Assembly: GCF_905475395.1 (NCBI RefSeq)
Contig: NC_058339.1
Location: forward strand, 93,816,520 to 93,880,519
Length of the DNA: 64,000 nucleotides
Direction of reading: 5' to 3'
DNA from: Chrysoperla carnea
Taxonomy: Eukaryota; Arthropoda; Insecta; Neuroptera; Chrysopidae
A model generated the notes under the pieces. The model ran no database searches, was not told the origin of the DNA, and was given only the letters and a program-made list of their open reading frames with translations. A program made the translations under genes and the position numbers. Positions 45,281 through 57,473 of the stretch are shown here, piece by piece. Within the stretch, counting starts at the first letter, position 1. Every line of letters starts with the position of its first letter.

Positions 45281-47390
45281 TCTATCTAAGATTTATTACG
45301 TTCATTATACCCTGTACATATGAAATATATACCAAGGTATACTAATTTTAGTCCCAAGTTTGTAACGCTTAGAAGTATTGATGATACGAACAAAATAGAC
45401 CTTTTTCATGAAAAACATATAGAAAAATATAAATAGTTTGATTAAAACAACAAATGTAATATTTGTATATGTAAATTTATTTGCATAATCCACTTTTTTT
45501 TTTTTTTTAATTTTTCAAAGAAAAATTAATTGTTATGTATACATTCGATCACTTGGATCATCTTCAGAACATATCAATAAAGTTAAAAATTTACACGGTT
45601 TATATACTATTTTTGCTTGTGACGTAATGAACAAGTGATAAAACAAGTTAAAAACCTGTTCACTATTTTGTTGAAATACATTTTATTTTTGCTAAAATAT
45701 ATCTTATTATTATGAAGGTCAAGAATTTTATTTATTTAATATTAAGGTAGTACCTACACGAAAGTGATATTCCAAGAATTTCTCAAAACTCAGAATATAA
45801 AATATTTAATTCATATTACACTTGCTGTTAAAATTAGAAGATGATTTACCATGTCATACATGAGATATTAGCAATTAAAAGTGACGCAATTTGTACGTGT
45901 ACATGGGAGAAGTATATAAAAATACACAAATTTACAAATATTATATTTATTTACCAATGAATGACGTTCACCATCTCTATGAAAAACTAATATAATGTAG
46001 AATACTATATTTAAAAAATATATAAAAAAAAATAAAAATTATTTACCATATAGTTTCGATAAAAAACTTAAATAAATAACTCGTTTTAGCGATGATTTTT
46101 GTGGAAAAGATATGAAGACTAATGTTAAAGGCATATGTCATAGTGTGTGTGTTTATATGTATACTAGAAACAGTAGTGAGGAACTACAGTCTTGTGAAAA
46201 TAATATATGGTATATGTATAATAGTCATAGCACAGTTAATGCACTGAATGATAGTATTAGTCCAAAACTTTTTGACTGGACGGTCGCGGAGGAACTACCT
46301 TAATAAACTTATTTTGTTTCAAAATTTGTAAATAAGTCAGGTGTAATTTGTTAAAATAGCTATTATAAATATTGTCAGATTAATAAAAATAAAATTAAAT
46401 TAAATTAAATACATGGTATGTACATGTAAGTCATATGTGGAAAATAAAAAAAACAACAAAGGGGAAAATTTAATGCCCAACCCCCCAATGTCTCTAATAT
46501 TAAAATTACTGGTTTCATCTTTATTTCAATAGCTGAAATAAAGAAGATGAAACTAGGTCAGTTTGGTCGTTCAACAATAAATCTGGACCTTCCTTATACT
46601 TGAACACCTCCAGTGACTCCAGTAGGTTGAGTTTTTGTCCTTTTTCTGTGATATGTAATATTTTGAAGTTGGTGTTCTTGGGTGTATGGTCCTCTTCTCG
46701 TAGGTGATTTGCAAAATTGGAATCCTGTTTTTTTTAACCTATATGAAGATAAATGTTCCTTTTTACGTGTAGAAAAAGCTCTACCCGTTTGGCCGATATA
46801 TACAGCATTGCAATCACCACAGATTATTTTATATACACCCGATTTCTTCATAATATCACATTTGGACTTGTTGTTAAGTATTTGATTGCCCATAGTTGAC
46901 GATGGGCGAAACGCGATATTTAAACCTTCATCCCTTAAGACTCTTGCGACCCCTTCTGATATGTCTCCGAAATACGTGATTGTGACAAATATTAACGGTT
47001 CCTTTGTAGTACCAGGACATGCTGCAATGAGGGCCATTTTTCTTCTTTTATTTCTTATGAGACGGTTAATCAAATTAGATTCATTGTTTTTTGTTCTTTG
47101 AAAAATTTAAAAAAAAAAAAAAAGTGGATTATGCAAATAAATTTACATATACAAATATTACATTTGTTGTTTTAATCAAACTATTTATATTTTTCTATAT
47201 GGTATACAAATATACATTTCAACTGCTAAATAGTCATCATAAGAATTATCTAATTGCACTTATTCTGTTTTTCATGAAAAAGGTCTATTTTGTTCGTATC
47301 ATCGCATCAATACTTCTAAGCGTTAATTAGTATACCTTGGTATATATTTCATATGTACAGGGTATAATGAACGTAATAAATCTTAGATAA
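45281..47390. mobile_element. Penelope-like element fossil with inverted terminal repeats
   Basis: A GIY-YIG endonuclease-type region lies between two inverted copies of one sequence (about 45281-45520 and 47091-47390; shared TATACCTTGGTATATATTTC and CATATGTACAGGGTATAATG). The left copy is shorter. Inverted or tandem terminal repeats and a GIY-YIG domain are hallmarks of Penelope-like retroelements. No reverse transcriptase was recognised, so it is an incomplete old copy. A CATTCGATCACTTGGATCAT motif near 45544 is also typical of this group's ends. Confidence 0.7.
46594..47073 (-). pseudogene. Penelope-like GIY-YIG endonuclease region (fossil)
   Basis: A 159-codon frame with the GIY-YIG pattern GVYKIICGDCNAVYIGQTGR, F..R..EH, and an upstream FGDISEGVARVL.DEGLNIAF block typical of the linker before this domain in Penelope-like elements. 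It is only the C-terminal part of the element's protein. Confidence 0.75.
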
Positions 47391-47555
47391 AATTATTGAA
47401 TAATGTTTTATTCGAGACAATTCTTTTATAAATAAACAAATATGATTGGTTGAAATTTGAAATTATTTAATACTAATATTTAATATTTTTATCTTTACGT
47501 TTATAATTTTCAATCAATAGTAAAAAACGCTTTAATTTCATTTTAGATTTTAAAA

Positions 47556-48401
47556 ATGTTTCATAAATCAATACGAAGTATATTGAAAACACAATATCGA
47601 TTTTACGTAGCAAAAATCGAGCAACAAACTGAACACTTACCACTTGAAGAAATTGGAAATATTATAAAAATAAAACCAGAAAGATTAGCTGCAGCTTTTC
47701 GAAAGAATGAAAAATTAAATCGTACACATTCTAGTCATTGGAAATGTTTTTTCAACACTTTAACAAATCAAGGTTTTAAACCCGAAATATGTTTAAGTAT
47801 GGTCACAAATTATCCCGAATTGTTATATAAAAAAGAGAAGGATTTAATCAATGGTTTAGAAAATTGGAGAAATTGCCAGTTTGGTGAGAGCGCTGCTATT
47901 CATCTTCTTTCAACTCATCCACATTTCATTGATATTCCATCTAATCAAATTTACGAACGTACAAATAATTTAAGTTCGCTAATTTCGTCAAGGGTTAAAG
48001 TTAAACAGTTAATTGAGTTAAATCCAAACGTAATGGTCGTAAATTGGAATCAAATAACACAATCTATTGATTATTTAACCAATATTATGAAAATAGAAAT
48101 GTCTGAAATTTATAAATCTAGTGCGTTACAATTACCTCTGGAAGAGCTACAATGCCGACACACTTTTTTGGTACGTTTAGGATTGTTTAAACCACGTAAT
48201 CCAAAAGCCAGTCCTTTAGATCCCTGTACTAATCCAAAACTACGACAAATTACTGATACGGATGATACAGTTTTTGCTAAAAGTGTGTGCAAAGTTAGTT
48301 TAGAAGAGTTTCGAGTTTTTCAACAATTGTTTGAGAGAGAACATTCACAAACTGATATAGCACCGGCTGTTTCCAATTTTGGACAATTCCTCTTAACATA
48401 A
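47556..48401 (+). CDS. mTERF4-like mitochondrial transcription termination factor
   Basis: 281 residues, one exon in the coding part; a TTTTAG just upstream could be an acceptor for a 5' UTR intron. The N-terminus (MFHKSIRSILKTQYRFYVAK) is basic and lacks acidic residues, as expected of a mitochondrial presequence. Repeated helical mTERF motifs follow (LTNQGFKPEICLSMVTNYPELL, NCQFGESAAIHLLSTHPHF, KQLIELNPNVMVVNW). The C-terminal part LPLEEL..RH.FL.RLGLF and VFAKSVCKVSLEEFRVFQQLFERE matches the mTERF4 end (family pattern FL.RTACTS.EEF.VFKKLL.RE). mTERF4 brings the rRNA methyltransferase NSUN4 to the mitochondrial large ribosomal subunit. AATAAA near 48478 may be its poly(A) signal. It looks intact. 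Confidence 0.9.
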   Translation: MFHKSIRSILKTQYRFYVAKIEQQTEHLPLEEIGNIIKIKPERLAAAFRKNEKLNRTHSSHWKCFFNTLTNQGFKPEICLSMVTNYPELLYKKEKDLINGLENWRNCQFGESAAIHLLSTHPHFIDIPSNQIYERTNNLSSLISSRVKVKQLIELNPNVMVVNWNQITQSIDYLTNIMKIEMSEIYKSSALQLPLEELQCRHTFLVRLGLFKPRNPKASPLDPCTNPKLRQITDTDDTVFAKSVCKVSLEEFRVFQQLFEREHSQTDIAPAVSNFGQFLLT

Positions 48402-49130
48402 AAACCTGTAATAATGAAAAAAAAGTTTGAGTTAAAATAGATATCATAAAAAAAAATTATAATATAAGATTTTTAGAATAAATGAAGAGTTATGGGTACA
48501 ATGATTAAATCAAATATAAATCGGCATTTTTGTCAACAAATTCGATCTATAAATATATTTTATTATATGAGTGAGTAATAAAAGAGATTAAAATGTGTTA
48601 CAACATAACCAACCCTTTGTAATTCTAAACAATTCGTAGTACAATTATTTGTACTACCAAAAGCAATAAATATTTAATTACGATTCTTTGCTTTTAAGTT
48701 TTATTTTTACAAAATATTTTGTTATTACAGTTACCTTTATTAAATAGGCATAATTTTATTACTAAAAGTGATGACGATTTGTTTAGAATTATAATCAAGG
48801 GACAATTTATGGTTTACTTAAGTTTATCTGTCTTTCAATTTGTTAAATTCCACACCCATTAAAAAAAAATTATGTTACTATACTTTCCAAAACATAGTTT
48901 TTGTAAATTTTGTTATTGTTCCGCAAAAATTTTTATTATATTGTAAAAAAGTGGGCGGGTGATATGAAAGAGATTAAATTACGGGTAAATTGTTATCATG
49001 ATTCTAATTTAAATATTATAACATATTTTATTTTGAAAAACAATAATTTATAATAAAAATGTGTGTTAAAAATTTGTATAACGCGAAAAGTTAAATGTAA
49101 TGTAAACTGTAATTTTAAATAGCAACTTAC
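48402..49130. other. Spacer between mTERF4 and P-like remnant
   Basis: 3' UTR of mTERF4 and AT-rich DNA. I looked for the missing downstream exons of the P-like transposase on the minus strand and saw none. Confidence 0.4.
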
Positions 49131-50188
49131 TTGTACATGATCCGCAATCTTATTGGTTTGCTGATCCCCAAAATCTTCAAAACCTTCAACGCAATCTTTA
49201 TGGACATTATACGTCAAATTACGTGATAGACTCATTTCGTCAAAAAGTAAGACGCATGTCCGGTTTGAAGGATCGAGTCTATTCACCATTCGACTAAGTC
49301 CATTAAAGATTTCCAAATTAAGTCCTGGTGACACGGGTAAGCGGTTTAAAAATTTCATCAGGGTGACTCTTGACGGAAGCGCAAATATCTTGGATAACAA
49401 TCTGTATCCACTTGGGCTCTGTTTAAACAAAGCCAGAGATATAACTTTGTCGTCTGTGGAAAATCGACGCCCCTTCATTTTCTTTTTTAAGCAACTAATC
49501 TGACTCAAAAAAAACTTTCTGCAATTCTCGTTCAGACTTTCTGTAAGTTTGTTGAAACTTGCCTGCGACGAGAATTGTTCTGCTTTTTTTAAGCGAGCTT
49601 GAAAATTTAACGACTTGCGAAGCTGGTATGATGCCCGCCGTTGAAATTTTCGTGCTGTAATATACAATCGCTTTTTCTGAGGCGACAATCTAACTTTTGT
49701 TAATGAGTCCAAATACTCTGCACCTTAAAAATGAGAATGATCAAATTATTACTATACATATATTTAAATTTAAGTGGCATATGGAAGATTGTATCAAAAA
49801 AGAATTATTATCATATAGCCACGACAAATTATTTTAATGGCATAATCTTTTAGTAGACCTACTTATAAATTAAATGCGTGTCGAAACGGCATTCATAATA
49901 AAGCGATTAATTTTCAAGGTATTTAAATTTTGTTTTATTTATTCATTTCAAAATTTATAGAACTAGAATTTGAGGTTACTATTAAAAAAAATTGTTTGAA
50001 CTGAAAAAATTCTTACCATGTAGAGACAGGTGTTCTAGGAGGTGATTTTTCTTGAACCAAACGACTCGGACCAGGAACAGCTAATTCTTTCAAACTACCA
50101 GGCTCTTGAACCAATTCATTTGGCCTTGAAACATTCACCTCCAAAGAAGAATACGCCTCTTCCACATCTGCATTTCTCTGGACTTCTG
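49131..50188 (-). pseudogene. P-element/THAP9-like transposase fragment
   Basis: Main exon about 49723-49131 on the minus strand, with acceptor AAG and donor GTAAGT. It encodes a basic helical stretch (SPQKKRLYITARKFQRRASY), then SPSGYRLLSKIFALPSRVTL and the RNase-H start CVLLFDEMSLSRNLTYN..GFEDFG, where the Asp of FDEM is the first catalytic residue. This is the P-element/THAP9 pattern. A second exon-like frame at 50188-50019 (AG before, GTAAGA after) encodes PEVQRNADVEEAYSSLE..; its phase does not fit the main exon directly, so an exon may be missing. No THAP DNA-binding domain and no later catalytic region were found. It is a partial P-type gene, either a transposon relic or a broken host-domesticated copy. 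Confidence 0.75.
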
Positions 50189-50838
50189 GAAGAGTAAAAA
50201 TAAATATGATATAAAAAACCATTTTTCGAACACGAAACGTCTCCTTGAATCATAGTTTACTTGATTCGAATGAAAAATTCACCTATTTTTTGATTATAAA
50301 TATAGCTTTACAAATTGAATTCCTTTAAATTTCGTATTCTAATAGTATTTATTCTTCGATTATTTGAGGTAATAGTGTACGTTTAGCACTTTTTCTTATA
50401 AAACATCCTAGAACATCAGGAAAAAAACCATTTTCAAGCATTTTTTACGTAGATTACGAATCCATATGCGACGATACCGAAAAATTCTTTAATTTAGGAA
50501 AATATGGTTTTTGAAAATATGAATTTTCTTGGTTAATACAAGTTATATTATAAGCCTAAAATGGAATATATGGGTTAAGTTAATTAAACATATGTTTTTA
50601 TGATATTTTATTTACCTTATTTATTATTGAATATGTTAAAATTATACAAAAATTATAAAAATATATTCAATAAAATAATATTTTTAAATATTTAAGTATT
50701 TAGTAGGTATCAAAACAAATATGGCGTCAACAAGTGACATTTACCTTGTTTGTGTATACATTTAGAAAATAGGGTTGACGACACAATTGATGGATAGTAT
50801 GAAAGCCTAAAAACAACTATTAATCTACGATACTCATG

Positions 50839-51500
50839 CTAACTCGATCCCGTTAAAAGTACGATTGACATCAAATCACAGAGTGAACGCAAGGGCCAAA
50901 AAACCCGCAGACCCGTCCTAACTCGACCCCATTAAAGGCATGGCCAACCCGTAGATCGCAGGGTGAATTCAATCACAGAATGAACGCAAGGGCCAAAAAC
51001 CCGCAGACCCGTCCTAACTCGACCCCATTAAAGGCATGGCCAACCCGTAGATCGCAGGGTGAATTCAATCATATGGTGAAAGCAAAAGCCAAAAATCTGG
51101 CGAGCTCGTGCTAACTAGACCTTAAAAGCATGACCAACCTGTGGTACACAAGATGAACGCAGCCATTTGCGAGTTGTTTGCCTCATGCGTTCACCATGTG
51201 ATCTACGGGTTGGCCATGCCTTTAATGGGGTCGAGTTAGGACAGGTCTGCGGGTTTTTTGGCCCTTGCGTTCACTCTGTGATTGAATTCACCCTGTGATC
51301 AACAGGTTGGCCATGCCTTTAATGGGGTCGAGTTAGGACGGATCTGCGGGTTTTTGACCCTTGCGTTCACTCTGTGATTAAATTTACCCTGTGATCAACA
51401 GGTTGGCCATGCCTTTAATGGGGTCGAGTTAGGACGGGTCTGCGGGTTTTTGGCCCTTGCGTTCACTCTTTGATTTGATGTCAACCATACTTTTAACGTG
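50839..51500. repeat. 96-bp minisatellite, inverted arrays at palindrome core
   Basis: Forward units start at 50839, 50918, 51014 and 51111 (CTAACTCGACCCCATTAAAG); reversed units fill about 51170-51500 (CTTTAATGGGGTCGAGTTAG). Same family as the H2A.X intron array. Confidence 0.9.
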
Positions 51501-51596
51501 ATCGAGTTAGCATGAGTATCGTAGATTAATAGTTGTTTTTAGGCTTTCATACTATCCATTAATTGTGTCGTCAACCCTATTTTTGCATGTTTACAC

Positions 51597-51846
51597 CATA
51601 TATGTAATACTAAAGCTATATGGGCAGTTGGTACGGGAAAGAATGTCCAAACTTTACGGTGCCGACAATATTTGTTTTCTCTCTCGTTCGAGACATTTTA
51701 TCTATACTACGCATGCTAGATCTATACTGCGCATAGCTGACAAATGCGATTGGAAGAGTGAGAGAACGATACACTATCTGTTTCACTTAGTCCGAACGCC
51801 TTCCACTTATAGGAACTGCCCATATAGCTTTAGTATTACATATATG
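51597..51846. mobile_element. MITE with 8-bp duplication inside the palindrome
   Basis: CATATATGTAATACTAAAGC and its complement form about 33-bp inverted ends. It is flanked by the exact 8-bp duplication GTTTACAC (51589-51596, 51847-51854). The other arm of the palindrome has the uninterrupted sequence, which serves as the empty site. 8-bp duplications fit P or hAT; CATA-type ends lean to P. Non-coding. Confidence 0.85.
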
Positions 51847-51999
51847 GTTTACACAAACAAGATAGATGTCACATGTTGACGCCATATTCATTTTGAAACT
51901 TAATACTTTACATTTAAAATAAGTAAATAAATCATTTCTCAAATTGATAAATTTCTCTCAAAGTCAACTTCCCGAGCGATTGTTGTAAAAAGTATTGAA

Positions 52000-52219
52000 T
52001 GCTACTTGCGGAATAAGTAGCAAATATGACAGTCGTGATTACGGCATTCGCTCTAAGGTTATGAGACATTCTTATGAAGACTCGTGTGGTTGTCGCAACT
52101 CGCCTACGGCTCGTAGCGACATCTACCACACTCGTCTTCATAAGAATGTCCCATAACCTTACGCTCACGCCGCAACACCACGACTGTCAGATTATTTGCT
52201 ACTTATCCCACATGTAGCA
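52000..52219. repeat. 220-bp imperfect hairpin
   Basis: TGCTACTTGCGGAATAAGTA at one end and a rough complement at the other (TACTTATCCCACATGTAGCA). Arms of about 95 bp share GACAGTCGTG and GACATTCTTATGAAGAC. It is absent from the matching left arm of the palindrome, so it is a separate insertion. Confidence 0.7.
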
Positions 52220-52514
52220 TTAATAACTATTATTGAATATATTTTTATAATTTTTGTATAATTTTAACATATTTAATAATAAATAAAGTAAATAACGACC
52301 TATTTTAATTAATTTAATACAGTTAATAATTTTTAGGCTTGAAAATATTAACCAAGAAAATTGAGTATATTTTCCTCAATTAAAGAAAAACTATAAGTTT
52401 ATAGGTATTGTCGCATATGGATTCGTAATCTACGTAAAAAATGCTTGAAAATGGTTTTTTTCCTGATGTTCTAGGATGTTTTATAAGAAAAAGTGCTAAA
52501 CGTACACTATTACC

Positions 52515-53272
52515 ACTTAATTTAGTAAATATACTCAACTCATGCCATCATTGTGGAATTTATTATTTAAATAAACATTTATTAACAGTAACATGATACG
52601 TCCACATGAGATTTTTAGGTTAGGTTACAATTTTTTGTATTAAAATTTATAAAAAACCAAACATTTTAAAATTGTAAGAAATTATGTATTCGTTAAACGC
52701 TAATTTATAATGAAATATACTCATTTCATGATTGGATATCTTTTTAAAATTCAATAATGTACACATTTAATAACAATAATCTAATATTTCCATATGAGTT
52801 TATTAAGTTAAAAATTCAATAAATAATAATTTGAATAGGTATGTACTTACATTATCGCCAGCATATTACACATGCATTTTTGTTTCACTCGCTTTACTTT
52901 CGCATCACCATTTTTATTTATTAAATATTTTAATAATTCACAAATAATAAATTTAAATGTATCTAATATATACAAAAATTATTTTGTAAATAAACATAAT
53001 GACACTATGACAGTAGACAAAACTATTTATAGTCGATAACATAGAGTACAACATATATTTTTTCTTTGTTTTTGTTTAAATCAGCGCTACAGGTAGCTTG
53101 AGATGAACTAAATTTGTCTAAAAAGTTCCCATCAAAGACTATAGGATAGACAAGAAGCAGAAGTATAATTATAAGTGACATCTGGAGTCTGAGGCGATCA
53201 ACTATTAAGTTTGTAGGCCTTTGCGGGTATGACTATTAAGTTTGACTACTTTGCGGGGGTGACTATTAACTA
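52515..53272. other. Spacer, no gene seen
   Basis: AT-rich. A short tandem motif (GACTATTAAGTTT and TTTGCGGGGGT types) lies at about 53200-53268, right at the edge of the next foldback copy. Confidence 0.4.
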
Positions 53273-56200
53273 CCACAATATAGTTAGCGTGGAATATTAA
53301 TAAAATTTATTAAATCATATATCAAAAAATTGCTCTCTAAATGCTCCATCAGATTCCAAAATTGCTCCAATTATTAAATTATCAATTAATTAAATATTTG
53401 CAATTAAAAATACAAAATTTTATTTTCCAATATCTCAGTAAATTGATAGTTTTTCCTAACGTTTTTGCTATCAATAAATTGCTCCCGTTTATTTCTTTCG
53501 GGATATAACAATAACGATTTATAAATATCTATTATTTTTGCATAATTAATTAAAATTAATAATTGCAATTCAAACAGGTATGTGATGACGTCATTCACAA
53601 GGGGAATGTCATAAACTGGGGGGAGCGGGAAGGGAAAGAAAAACAAAAAAGAAATAATAATAGAAAGTAAATAATTAGATGTATCAGTGAAAAATATCAA
53701 AAAATTGCTCCGTAAATACTCTTTCAGATTCCAAAGTTGCTCCAGTCATATAATTAATATGTAATTAAATATTTTCAATTAAAAATACAAAATTTTACAT
53801 ACCCAAAGGGGATGGGGGGAAGCATGAAAATATATAACAATAGATTGTAGTTATTATCTATGGTAATGGTATTTGTTTTATTTAATTAAATATTAAAAGA
53901 AAATAAACAATCATATGTATCAGCGGAAAGTATCAAAAAATTGCTCCGTAAATACTCTTTCAGATTCCAAAGTTGCTCCACTTATATAATTAATATGTAA
54001 TTAAATATTTTTAATTAAAAATACAAAATTTTACATACACAAGAGGAATGGGGGGAAACATGAACATATATTACGATAGATTGTAGTTATTATCTATGGT
54101 TATGATATTTGTTTTATTTAATTAAATATTAAAAGAAAATAAACAATCATATGTATCAGCGGAAAGTATCAAAAAATTGCTCCGTAAATACTCTTTCAGA
54201 TTCCAAAGTTGCTCCAGTTATATAATTAATATGTAATTAAATATTTTCAATTAAAAATACAAAATTTTACATACACAAGGGGAATGGGGGGAAACATGAA
54301 CATACATTACGATAGATTGTAGTTATTATCTATGGTTATGATATTTGTTTTATTTAATTAAATATTAAAAGAAAATAAATAATCATATGTATCAGCGGAA
54401 AGTATCAAAAAATTGCTCCGTAAATACTCTTTCAGATTCCAAAGTTGCTCCAGTTATATAATTAATATGTAATTGAATATTTTTAATTAAAAATACAAAA
54501 TTTTACATACACAAGGGGAATGGGGGGAAACATGAAAATATATAACAATAGATTGTAGTTATGATCTATGGTTATGGTATTTGTTTTATTTAATTAAATA
54601 TTAAAATGACTTGAGATATCACAATTTTTTATTCTACATTTTTCTTAGGAAAAAAAATTTTCGACAATTTTTGTTTGAACCTTTTTTTCATCCAGTTGGT
54701 TGTTGAAATATTGGCCAAAAATCGTTTTTTATGTATATATAGCGTTAATTATTTCAACTTTGGCACTTCCGAGACTTTGAATAAGTTCTCGCAAAAGCAT
54801 TATTATTATTTTGAGCGAACCAAAATGTAAAAAAATATAAAATGTAATTAATATGTGCAATATGTTTGTTTATTAATAATATGTTTATTTGTTTTCACTT
54901 AATATGTACATAAATAATTTACTTCTAAAATAAAAATAATTTATTTTCAATAGATTTATATAATATTATTTCCACCTTTAATTTATTTGATAAAACATTG
55001 AAAATCCATAAAAAGTGCTCGGACAGCTATTCCGTAAGTGTTTTGACGAATCAGTATTTTCATAACTGAAAAAAGTAATAATATTAAAAATTAAAACTAA
55101 TTCTACGCAATAAAACATACTAATGATAGAAAACATGAGAAATTAGTAATTACAATGCCTTGGTCAGATATTTCCATAGGTTTCCATTCAACATTCGGGT
55201 TAATAGGTACATCGGCGAGTTATAGGAATTGTCCGGATTCAATATCATCTCGATGATTGATCTCTTTTAAGAAATATAATTTAAGTCCAACTGCTTGCCA
55301 ATATTTGTATCTGAAAACTGAAAATTCAACAATATTATTATATATAAATAAAATAAAAGTTTATAAACAAATAACCTAAGACGTCGATAATTTATGTAAA
55401 CAAATAAAGGTTTGTCGACTCACCTTTTACAACCATCTTTACAATAAATAATTATTCTTCAAGTAACTTATTGAAACATTATTTAAATTAAAAATGTTTT
55501 AATGAAAATACAACGGCGAATAAAAATGATATAATTAACCTCAAAAAAAAATTAAATAAACAAATATCACAGCCATAGATAATAACTACAATCCATCGTT
55601 ATATATTTTCATGTTTCCCTCCATTCCCCTTGTGTATGTAAAATTTTGTATTTTTAATTGAAAATATTTAATTACATATTAATTATATAACTGGAGCAAC
55701 TTTAGAATCTGAAAGAGTATTTACGGAGCAATTTTTTGATACTTTCCGCTGATACATATGATTGTTTATTTTCTTTTAATATTTAATTAAATAAAACAAA
55801 TATCCTAACCATAGATAATAACTACAATCTATCGTAATATATGTTCATGTTTCCCCCCATTCCCCTTGTGTATGTAAAATTTTGTATTTTTAATTAAAAA
55901 TATTTAATTACATATTAATTATATAACTGGAGCAACTTTGGAATCTGAAAGAGTATTTACGGAGCAATTTTTTGATACTTTCCGCTGATACATATGATTG
56001 TTTATTTTCTTTTAATATTTAATTAAATAAAACAAATATCATAACCATAGATAATAACTACAATCTATCGTAATATATGTTCATGTTTCCCCCCATTCCC
56101 CTTGTGTATGTAAAATTTTGTATTTTTAATTGAAAATATTTAATTACATATTAATTATATAAGTGGAACAACTTTGGAATCTGAAAGAGTATTTACGGAG

Positions 56201-56871
56201 CAATTTTTTGATACTTTCCGCTGATACATATGATTGTTTATTTTCTTTTAATATTTAATTAAACAAAACAAATACCATTACCATAGATAATAACTACAAT
56301 CTATTGTTATATATTTTCATGCTTCCCCCCATCCCCTTTGGGTATGTAAAATTTTGTATTTTTAATTGAAAATATTTAATTACATATGAATTATATGACT
56401 GGAGCAACTTTGGAATCTGAAAGAGTATTTACGGAGCAATTTTTTGATATTTTTCACTGATACATCTAATTATTTACTTTCTATTATTATTTCTTTTTTG
56501 TTTTTCTTTCCCTTCCCGCTCCCCCCAGTTTATGACATTCCCCTTGTGAATGACGTCATCACATACCTGTTTGAATTGCAATTATTAATTTTAATTAATT
56601 ATGCAAAAATAATAGATATTTATAAATCGTTATTGTTATATCCCGAAAGAAATAAACGGGAGCAATTTATTGATAGCAAAAACGTTAGGAAAAACTATCA
56701 ATTTACTGAGATATTGGAAAATAAAATTTTGTATTTTTAATTGCAAATATTTAATTAATTGATAATTTAATAATTGGAGCAATTTTGGAATCTGATGGAG
56801 CATTTAGAGAGCAATTTTTTGATATATGATTTAATAAATTTTATTAATATTCCACGCTAACTATATTGTGG
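53273..56871. mobile_element. Non-autonomous foldback element, same family
   Basis: 3599 bp with the same CCACAATATAG termini. Matching arms are 53273-54603 and 55541-56871 (1331 bp each), each with a terminal unit and about four 236-bp units (left starts 53695, 53931, 54167, 54403). The loop 54604-55540 equals the inner part of the right arm of the large element, with a deletion near 55013 that removes part of the kinase-derived exon. The transposase and the inner left arm are gone. The 9-bp flanks TATTAACTA and TAATAAATA agree at 7 of 9 positions, a possible aged target duplication. Confidence 0.88.
54604..55540 (-). pseudogene. Foldback loop with remnant of the captured kinase exon
   Basis: Minus strand keeps the ACTGATTCGTCAAAACACTT and GGAATAGCTG part of the exon, then jumps at about 55013, losing the codons for ARDTK..VALKK. 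The upstream captured segment (AACCCGAATGTTGAATGGAA) is retained. Confidence 0.7.
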
Positions 56872-57341
56872 TAATAAATAAATAACCATATAACCATAAA
56901 TAAATATATAATATTTCATTATGAAATAACGTGCCTAAAAATTCAAGGTATAAGCTTGAATATAATTTTTTCTTTAAATAAATTTAATACCTAATAATCA
57001 CCTCACCTGTGTAAAAACTACATTAAACTTTATAAAATAATTAAAGCTAAAAAATAATGAATGTAAAATGTGAATGATATGAAAAAAGTTTTTCAGGTGT
57101 AGGTAAATAATAATAAACAATTTTATTCTTAACCAAAATCATTTAATTCAGTTATATATCAAAACTAAATAAATAAATTCTATAATAAATATTATTAGTA
57201 TTTTTTCTTACCTCTAAATATACGAAAAATTGATATGTATTATATTTTTTCTATAAATTAATTTTGTCAGATACAGTAAAAAGAACCATTCGTTCACCTT
57301 ATTTGTACTAAACATAGGTTTTTTTAGTTTTCCCTTGTTTT

Positions 57342-57473
57342 CATTACCCAGTTTTAAATTAAGATAGAAATTTGTTATCAGAAAGTTAATGGCCTGCAAG
57401 TTTTTTTGATGAGTAAGCAGACCAATAACTTTCTGATAACAAATTGCTTTCTTAATTTAAAATTGAGTATTGG
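57342..57473. repeat. Hairpin repeat, 132 bp
   Basis: AAATTTGTTATCAGAAAGTT at the left faces AACTTTCTGATAACAAATT at the right, with arms of about 58 bp. Probable MITE, family unknown. Confidence 0.65.

Larger units (their letters stand above)
50369..52514. mobile_element. 2.1 kb palindromic (foldback-like) element
   Basis: GGTAATAGTGTACGTTTAGC at the left and its complement at the right, followed inward by matching blocks (TAAAACATCCTAGAACATCA; GCCTAAAAACAACTATTAAT; TGGCGTCAAC) down to a centre near 51165. Both arms hold 96-bp minisatellite units. The right arm has two extra insertions (51597-51846 and about 52000-52219), which account for its greater length. No coding region and no evident target duplication. 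Confidence 0.8.

Noticed and set aside
46112-46303. 63-codon frame near the Penelope-like fossil
   Set aside because: No recognisable domain; short and in AT-rich DNA.
50369-52514. Considered as the inverted ends of the P-like transposase fragment next to it
   Set aside because: The fragment lies outside the palindrome, the ends lack a CATG-type start, and no 8-bp duplication flanks it.
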